Positions 57,235 to 64,000 of a DNA stretch of 64,000 nt are shown one piece after another. The stretch spans positions 14,378,841-14,442,840 of the forward strand of contig CM055889.1 in the NCBI GenBank assembly GCA_029582165.1, in the 5' to 3' direction. The translations under genes were made by a program, and so were the position numbers. Each line of letters begins with the position of its first letter. Positions within the stretch are counted from its first letter, which is position 1. Under the pieces are notes generated by a model. The model had not been told where the DNA came from and searched no databases. It worked only from the letters and a program-made list of their open reading frames with translations. This DNA is from Portulaca oleracea (lineage: Eukaryota; Streptophyta; Magnoliopsida; Caryophyllales; Portulacaceae).

Positions 57235-60200
57235 CCCCCTCCCCCTTCCAGGTGGATTAGGTGGAAGATCAACTAATCCCATCCTTGAACGTAGCCGATT
57301 ATGATTGTATTCTCCTAAAGGTTTAGTGAAAACCTCAGCAATCTGATCTGTCATAGAAATACAAGCTGTTTGAATTAGACCTTCCTGGATTTTATCCCTG
57401 ATATATATATAGTGGCAATCAATCCTTATATGCTTCGTCTTCTCATGGAAGACTGGATTCGCCGCAATATATTGTGCAGCTTTGTTGTCACAAAATAGTG
57501 TGACAGGTTCCTTTGAGTAGATATGAAAGTCTTGTAGAATCTGATGCACCCATTCTATCTCAAAAGCCGTAGCAGACATGGCTCGATATTCTGCTTCTGC
57601 AGAGGACTTGGAGATAGTTCTCTGCTTCTTTGTCTTCCATGAGATCAAAGATGGTCCAAGAAAAACACAGTAACCCGTCAAGGATCTTGCAGTAAATTGA
57701 CATGTTGCCCAATCTGCGTTTGTGTAAGTGGATACTTGAAAGGAGTTGTTGCTGGGATAAAACAACCCTTTATTTACTGTCCCCTTTAGGTACTTGAGAA
57801 TGTGTTTCACAGCATTGAGATGTAAGTCAATGGGAGATTGAATAAATTGGGACAAATGTTGCACAACATAACATATATCAGGCCTAGTGAGGGTTAACTA
57901 TAAGAGTCTCCCGATTATTCTTCTATAAGGAAAAGGGTTTACCAAAGGCTTGCCAACATCAGTGGACAATTTGAGTCCCTTTGGCAAAGGAAATCGTGTT
58001 GGTTTGGCTGCTGTTAATCCAACATCAACCAGAAGATCAGTGATAAACATCCTTTGGTTGAGCAAGGTGCCATTTTTGGACCTAGCAATCTCAATCCCAA
58101 GAAAAAAATCTTGCTTGACCCAAGTCCTTAATGGTGAAAGTTGTATGTAAAGAAGCCTTCAAATCAGTTATTCCTGCAAAATCATCCCCTGTGATTAGTA
58201 GGTCATCAACATAAACTAAAACATAAACACATCCAGCTAAAGTGGATTTGGAGAAAAAAGAATAATCATTCTTTGAGACTTTGACTGTATGAAACCCCTT
58301 TTTGAAAGGAACTTGGTGAGGTCAAGATTCCATTGCTTGGAAGCCTATTTCAGGCCATACAAGGATCTGATTAACTTGCAAACTTGCCCAGGTACATCCT
58401 TGCTATATCCTTGGGGAGGTACCATATACACTTCCTCATCAATAAATCCGTGTAAAAAGGCATTATTAATGTCTAGTTGATGAAGATCTCATCTCCTTGC
58501 AATAGCAATGGCAATAAAAAGCCTGACTGTACCTAGTTTAGCTACTAGAGAGAATGTACATTTATAATCTATATTCTTCTCTTGGAAAAAGAAACCCCTA
58601 ATTACTAGTCTTGCGTTATATCTTTCTACTTCTCCACTTGGGTTAAATTTGATTTTGTACACCCACTTGGAGGTTAGAGCCTTTTTTCCAGGGGGAAGTT
58701 TTGTTAATTCCCAAGTTCTATTGGTCTCTAGAGCAACAAGTTCCTCTTTCATAGCCATGATCCACTTCAGATATCTTTTTGCTTCATCAAAAGATTTTGG
58801 TTCAGAAATATGCAGAGATGTCAACAAAGCAGCAACATAATTTCCAGACAAATGTGAAAGATCTTTTATGCTAAATAAAGGATGTTTCACATGAATGCTA
58901 AAACTTTGAGATTGAGATGAAGATTTCTCCCTTTTGATTAAGTGTAATCTTGAAGCCAATTTGGAGTTCTTTTGATGCGTGGAGATCTTCTACCCTGTGG
59001 TGCCAGCTGAATATCATTGTTTTGAGTCTTGTCGGAATCGTCTGTTGTAGTGTATTTTGGCTGTGAGGCAGATTACAGTTGGTCTCAACAATGTCATCAT
59101 GTGCTTCATCAGTTGTGTGCAGTTCTAATGCACTGCTGATGATGAGATCAAGATCATGTTGCTCATTTTCATCATTGTTTTCAACAATATTTAAGTTTTT
59201 ATGAGGGTTTGATTGAATACTATCATAAACATCAAGCTGCATAGGGTTGTAAGGCACATTATGAGATTGAGACACATCAGAGATATCAGAAGAAGTTTTA
59301 AAAGGAAACTTGTCTTCAAAAAAAAAAAAAGAACATCTCTACTATGAAAGATCTTATGATTGTTTATATCATACAACTTGTAACCCTTTAAGCCAAAAGT
59401 ATATCCAAGTAAAATACACTTGGTAGCCCGTGAATCAAATTTATCTTTGTTATTCAGATTCACGAAATAACACAGACATCCAATAGTCCTAAGATTACTT
59501 AGATCAGGAGTCTATTTAAAAAGGATTTCATATGAAGTTTTCCAATTGAGAATGGTCATGGGCAGTTTATTAATAATATGAGTGGCTGCAAGCACACATT
59601 CCCCCCAAAATTTCTTGGGTAACCCAACATGGAATCTCAAGGCTGGAGCAGTATCTAACAAGTGCCTGTGCTTTCTTTCTATTATCCCATTCTGCTGAGG
59701 TGTGTAAGTCATGGTCCTCTGATTTATAATATCGTGATTAGCAAACAAGGTAGCACAAGCTTTATTAACAAATTCCGTGCCATTGTCAGTTCTAATAATT
59801 TTGACATTAGAGTTAAAATGAGTGGAAATCATGTTGAGAAACTGAGCAAGAACATAATGAATATCAACTTTATTTGCAAGTAGTTGTGTCCAAGTATTCC
59901 TTGAATGATCATCAACAATGGTGATAAAATATTTCGATCCATCAATGTTTGGAACCTTATAGGGTCCCCATAGATCAATGTGAAGCAATGAAAAAATTTC
60001 ACTAGTCCTAGAGGTGCTTCTATTAAAAGGAAACCTATGAGCTTTGGCTTGAATGCAAGTTTCACAGTAAAGACTATCGGTTCCTTTACAAATTCAATAA
60101 TATGTTGAAGTTTTGGATAGAGAAGTGTGTCCTAGCCTAGCATGTAAAAGCTGTAAAGAAATTTCTTGGTTTTGGACATTATTTGGAGAAGTAGAAACGA

Positions 60201-60891
60201 AACCAGTAGCCTGCAACTGCTGGATTGATCTTGGACTAAAATGCAGGAGCCCATCAGTAGGTGAAATTGAAACAAGAATCTCCTTAGTTGTAAGGTCCTG
60301 AAAATAGCAAGTGTTAGGATAGATATGTATGCAAAGATTTTGATCCTTGATGAGTTTCAAGGTTGACAACAAGTTAAATCTAAACTCAGAAACATATAGA
60401 ACTTTTTTCAACTTGATTTTCTCATTCAAAATAACAGTCCCAATCTGTTTGACAAGTTTAACAGTCCCATCAGGTAAAATTATTTGGATTGGCTCAGTCA
60501 AAGTATCAAGGTTATTAAAAACGGTTCGATCAAAGCACATATGGTCACTAGCCCTAGTATCAACGACCCAAGACTTATTGTTAACAACTTTAGCGCTAAA
60601 GGAAATAACAGTATTATACAGGTTACCTGAGAAGCTATTTGAGTCTGCAAATTGAGCCGAGACTTGGTCTGTCGCAGGTTTCTTGTTCTTATTTAGTTTT
60701 GCTAGTTCTTGAGCAAGAGCATGGATGAATTCAGCATCAAATAGAGGTTGGCCTATTGTTAGCTGTTGTTGTTGATTCAAGTTGTCATCAAGAGGAGTAT
60801 CTTGGTCATTCTTGCTGACATTAGCAACAACCTTTATTTGCTTTGATCTGTTGTCTCTTGATCTTTTCAACCAATCCGGATGGATACCCAT
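57235..60891 (-). pseudogene. copia C pol (protease, integrase, RT, RNase H; broken)
   Basis: Protease: WVVDTRASDHM (about 60540-60575), Arg replacing the triad Gly. GAG-pre-integrase LLHARLGHTSLSK at 60120-60160, then frame change. Integrase 59988-59512: LHIDLWGPYKVPN, RTDNGTEFVN, IIERKHRHLLD give all three acidic residues; TAG at 59512-59514 ends the frame, and homology goes on with RATKCILLGYTFGLKGYKLY. An A-run near 59318-59331 shifts the frame. RT: TSKWVYKIKFNPSGEVERYN (about 58630-58700), [13 protein letters not shown] near 58480, LVYVDDLLITGDD (about 58185-58225) intact. RNase H 57864-57240: YTNADWATC, SSAEAEYRAM, FCDNKAAQYIA, HIRIDCHYIY. Non-functional. Confidence 0.85.
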
Positions 60892-60909
60892 GTATAAGAA
60901 AGCATTACT

Positions 60910-61620
60910 CTATGTCGTGATCAGCTTTCTTGCAATGATTACGTAATTTTTTTTCCTTGGAATCCCTTTTTTGCTTGGAATTCCTAGCAAGAAAGGACAT
61001 ATTACTTCCCTATTAGACACATTACCAGCAAAATTCCTGGTTTGTCCAAGATTGCTGGTAATCTGCCTTTGTTTTTCTACCTGCTGCACCATATTATACA
61101 CTTTGTTAATTGAAGGCAAGGGATCAAGAAGCAGTATCTGGCCACGAACACCATCATACTCCTCATTAAGATGCATAAGGAACTGGAGCAGCTTCCTTCT
61201 TTGATCATTTTCGATAATTTGCTTGATGGAAGGCAACTTTCTTTGCAGGTACATGGGGGAGTTGCAGACACGTCTACTAGCTCATCCCAGATCTTTTTCA
61301 ACTTTGTAAAATACACAGCTATAGAGTCGTTATTTTAATAAAGATCTGTGAGTTCCTTTTCCAAATGATAAATCAAAGGTCCATTTGATTGCCCGAACCT
61401 CTCAGTGAGATCCTTCCACAAATTGTGAGCGGAATCTACATAGACAAAGGCGTCAGAAAGATCAGATAGCATGGCATTGAGGATCCAACTTACCACCATA
61501 CTGTCGACCTTAATCAATTGCTCGTAATTGGGTGTGCCAATGGCTGGTTTTTGGCATTTTCGATCGATGAAACATGTCTTCACTTTGGTCTTGAGGGCTA
61601 TCTTGACGGATCTACTCTAT
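60910..61620 (-). pseudogene. copia C gag (frameshifted)
   Basis: Begins near 61620 and reads KVDSMVVSWILNAMLSDLSD, LWKDLTERFGQSNGPLIYHL, then after a stop YFTKLKKIWDELVDVSATPP and, in another frame, DQRRKLLQFLMHLNEEYDGV and LLDPLPSINKVYNMVQQVEK. The zinc-knuckle zone (about 60900-60950) is degraded: HCKKADH is visible but a stop falls within it. UBN2-type capsid like copia A. Confidence 0.8.
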
Positions 61621-61867
61621 TTCTGAAAATTGGAGCCGTTTAATTTGACATGTGTTATTAGAATGCCATGATGATCGGCTGGATGTAGGTACAATGGGTC
61701 ATTGTTGTATCCATCCGATGTTGTCGAGGATGTTTCTCTGTAGATGATTATGACATTTTGCAGATCCGAAAATAGAGAGAAGAAGAAAAACAGATCAGAG
61801 AGGAAAGTAGAGTAGAGAGGGAGATGAAATCACAGACCAACACCTATTCCTAAAAGCTCTGATACTA

Positions 61868-62084
61868 TGTGAGAGCTACAAGATACTGGAAGAAATAATA
61901 TTTTGATTAAAACTCTCTGATCTGAATAAACAATCAGAGGGAGTATTTATACAGAAAATAAAGCCATTATAGGAGAAAGAAAAAAAGAAATAAAGGAAAC
62001 AAGAAAGGAAAGAAAAGAAAACCAACTCAGCCAACGCCGACGCCTAGGATTAACTAAGAGACTAACTTGGCCAATCTCTTCACA
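61868..62084 (-). repeat. 5' LTR of copia C
   Basis: 217 bp. On the minus strand it contains a TATA-like TATAAATACTCCC (about 61935-61950), a possible promoter. Confidence 0.9.
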
Positions 62085-62089
62085 GTTAG

Positions 62090-62869
62090 CTTATGAGTTG
62101 TTCTACTTTTAAAACATGATGATCCTATTATGTCTATTATTACTCAATGTTTCTTTTTAAACATGTTCTGTACAATTTTTTTTAAAAATAATCATACAAG
62201 TTTAAAATAATTTCAATAAATATATAAATTTAGAATAAGTAATGTTATAAGTCAATGACATCTCAACCTAATGGTTAAGATGGATGTCTGGATACATTAA
62301 ATCATTGTACTAACCTTTGTAACTCCTACAAACAGAAAAATATTATAAAAAAACTTTCACACATATATTCAAAATTAGGTTTAGAAAAATTAGAGGGGAC
62401 ACAATATACACGACTGATTATACCTCTACTTTCATTATATGTGCACAATATGTTAAAGATATTGTAATTGTCCAAATAGTTGTTGGCCTCCTCTTCACCG
62501 TCACCCATTGCATGTGGTTCACTACTCACCAAGACACTAATCATCAGTGATATTTGTGAATTAATCTTCCTATAAAATTTAAACGATAGATATTTTGTTG
62601 TTATCCTCTATATTTAAGATTCAAGTATTCAACACATCATCCGTCATTATTTGTAAATTCAACCTTAGGCTCAACCTTGATATCGTCAAGGTCATAATTA
62701 CTTTGCATCTTGTTTCACATTAGCCACTTGACTTTTAGTAGAATGCACCCACCATGGCATCAATAACTACTTCTACTAGCAAACACCTCATTTTTCATAA
62801 TTTCTTTTAAGTGGAAAGACTAAGGTATAGCATTAGTACTAATTGACATTTACAGCACTGATTAACAGT
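62090..62869. other. AT-rich intergenic DNA
   Basis: No gene recognised. 62260-62330 has a phrase like a degenerate tRNA A-box region (CCTAATGGTTAAGATGG) without a convincing B box at the right distance, so I do not call a SINE. Confidence 0.3.
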
Positions 62870-62880
62870 ATCAATATATA

Positions 62881-63050
62881 ATTGTCAATCATCTTTTGTC
62901 TAAGTGACAAGAGGTCCACCTCCTATTTCTATTGTTTAGGGTTTGAATCTTGAGTAGGACATTTCTCTCTTATCTATTTAGAGATTGCTCTGTATAGGAA
63001 TGAGGTCCAACATTGGGTCATTGACATCCTTGTTCCCTGTCCGCTACAAA
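62881..63050 (+). mobile_element. tRNA-derived SINE, third copy of the intron-3 family
   Basis: ATTGTCAATCATCTTTTGTC...GTGACAAGAGGTCCACCTCC aligns with the start of the SINE at 16629; a B-box-like GGGTTTGAATC lies at about 62939. It is flanked by TCAATATAT (62871-62879 and 63051-63059), a 9-bp target duplication. It is more diverged than the intron copy. Confidence 0.75.
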
Positions 63051-63153
63051 TCAATATATTTTAATAAAAATAACTTGTTACAATGGTTAATCGTACTTAC
63101 TGATCATCTAAGACATAAATCCTTTCAGGAGATAAAATATTTCATCAAATTAA

Positions 63154-63340
63154 GGTCCCATTCTTTTATACGGTACCGCAATTCACCACAATCCAGCACA
63201 ACTTACCATTTACCTTTTTAATAAATTTCAAAAAGTTTAACACATGTTTATTATTTCTGCCACAACTAACCGCAACTTATCGCAGTCTATCACACCGCAA
63301 CTTACCGCATCGCAGCGGTACCGTATAAAAGAACGAGGCC
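63154..63340. mobile_element. Tourist/Harbinger-like MITE with 26-bp inverted ends
   Basis: 187 bp flanked by TAA (63151-63153, 63341-63343). The left end GGTCCCATTCTTTTATACGG and the minus-strand right end GGCCTCGTTCTTTTATACGG both continue TACCGC, so 23 of 26 terminal bases match. The interior is CACAAC/CCGCAACTTA-rich. Confidence 0.8.
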
Positions 63341-63343
63341 TAA

Positions 63344-64000
63344 TTGTGAGGAATCTTCAATTATTATACTTGAGAAAAAAATTCAACCATGATAAAATTT
63401 CATATTTAATATTAGTTATATATGATATTATACTTATATAATTTAATAGTATCATTTTATTTTAATTTAATATATAATATCTATGATTTTAATAATAGAA
63501 TAAAATACTTAAATGGTGAGGATAAAATACTTAAATGGTGTTTTGCCCAAAAACTCATATAATTTTGGTTAAAAATAATCCATTTTCTTATATGAGAACA
63601 TTCATTTATTATAATTATTATTGAAATGAAAGTACTCCTAAATACTTCAGAACCTTTATTTTTTATTACCAGGATTTAGAAAAAAAAAGGAAAAGAAAAG
63701 CCCAAAATGATCATCACCTAATACCTTAGACTTTTGCAGTATAAATGTACCGATGTACCTATACTTATCGCCGAAAGCAGAGAGATAGAAAAGTAGTAGG
63801 AAGGAACTCGTAATTTCTTTTTCTTTTATTTTTATTTTCTGGTTTTAATTTTTCTGGTTTTAAAAACTTGTCAATAAACACGAAAAAGAACACTGGAAAC
63901 ACCCAAACAGAAGGAAAATCTCTCCGAAAACCCCAAAAAAGTGAATACTCTGCTCCCCAAAATCTCATCTTCTGAAATATAAAAAGGACAAGCGTGATTT
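63344..64000. other. right-edge DNA; possible promoter near the end
   Basis: AT-rich to about 63700, then mixed. AATATAAAAAGGA at about 63976-63988 looks like a plant TATA box on the plus strand and could belong to a gene starting beyond base 64000. No coding exon is visible inside the window. Confidence 0.25.

Larger units (their letters stand above)
57030..62084 (-). mobile_element. complete Ty1/copia retrotransposon C (Ale/Retrofit-like)
   Basis: 5055 bp in minus orientation. LTRs 57030-57234 and 61868-62084. The minus strand after the 5' LTR reads TAGTATCAGAGC, a one-mismatch primer-binding site; a purine tract (GGAAGGGGGAGGGGGTG) precedes the 3' LTR. Flanks are ATTAG (57025-57029) and GTTAG (62085-62089), a 5-bp target duplication with one change. 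LTR identity is about 94% by eye, so it is older than copia A. Gene order and gag wording resemble copia A. Confidence 0.9.

Noticed and set aside
62260..62650. second SINE next to copia C
   Set aside because: A weak A-box-like phrase and a distant B-box-like phrase do not have SINE spacing, A tail or target duplication.
1..64000. CRISPR arrays, operons, phage or bacterial systems
   Set aside because: No regularly spaced short repeats with unique spacers and no prokaryotic gene organisation; the content is that of a plant nuclear genome.

Overview
This window is nuclear DNA from a flowering plant, most likely a eudicot. The evidence is one intron-bearing C2-domain gene of plant type, several plant LTR-retrotransposon lineages (Ty3/gypsy and Ty1/copia), a Mutator-like transposase, many MITEs, tRNA-derived SINEs, and an LTR carrying the 5S-rRNA-like core known from plant Cassandra elements. 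Codon use and base composition are AT-rich. I see no bacterial, organellar or viral genes, no CRISPR array, and no intact tRNA or rRNA gene.

Layout. 1-~6460: 5' half of a minus-strand gypsy element running off the left edge (RT, protease, gag, leader, PBS, LTR). ~6700-12350: a decayed Mutator-like element; its minus-strand transposase faces a plus-strand GRF-type zinc-finger ORF, an arrangement like maize MuDR. 12693-15343: MITEs in otherwise blank AT-rich DNA. 15651-19350: the only credible host gene, seven coding exons encoding a 273-residue C2-domain protein with a Pro/Tyr-rich tail; intron 3 holds a nest of MITE and SINEs and intron 6 is mostly one MITE. 19691-24649: a structurally complete copia element with 5-bp target duplication, just downstream of that gene. 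24762-33000: MITEs, a Cassandra solo LTR (27851-28144), long blank stretches. 33680-34800: gypsy gag-protease remnant. 35683-36684: solo LTR. 38.6-41.1 kb: inverted dispersed repeats and a MITE. 41440-44643: two near-identical 1.6-kb TG...CA repeats almost end to end. 44681-45452: another solo LTR containing a minisatellite. 47248-52764: complete minus-strand Tork/Tnt1-like copia whose two LTRs differ by a GC-rich block. 53210-53473: a TRIM with tiny LTRs. 53672-55672: palindromic MITEs, a 70-bp tandem duplication and TA microsatellites. 57030-62084: complete minus-strand copia, older. 62881-63340: a third copy of the SINE and a MITE.

How it fits together. Apart from the C2 gene, almost everything recognisable is a transposable element at some stage of decay: complete, solo LTR, truncated or nested. 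Target-site duplications were read directly from the sequence for ten or more of them, so these boundaries are precise. All recognisable transposon ORFs carry frameshifts, stops or altered catalytic residues, so none looks able to encode a working element. I did not find a new multi-gene system. The most unusual items are the tandem LTR-like pair, the TRIM, the Cassandra solo LTR, the SINE/MITE nest inside the C2 gene, and the copia copy with nearly identical LTRs but heavily damaged genes.
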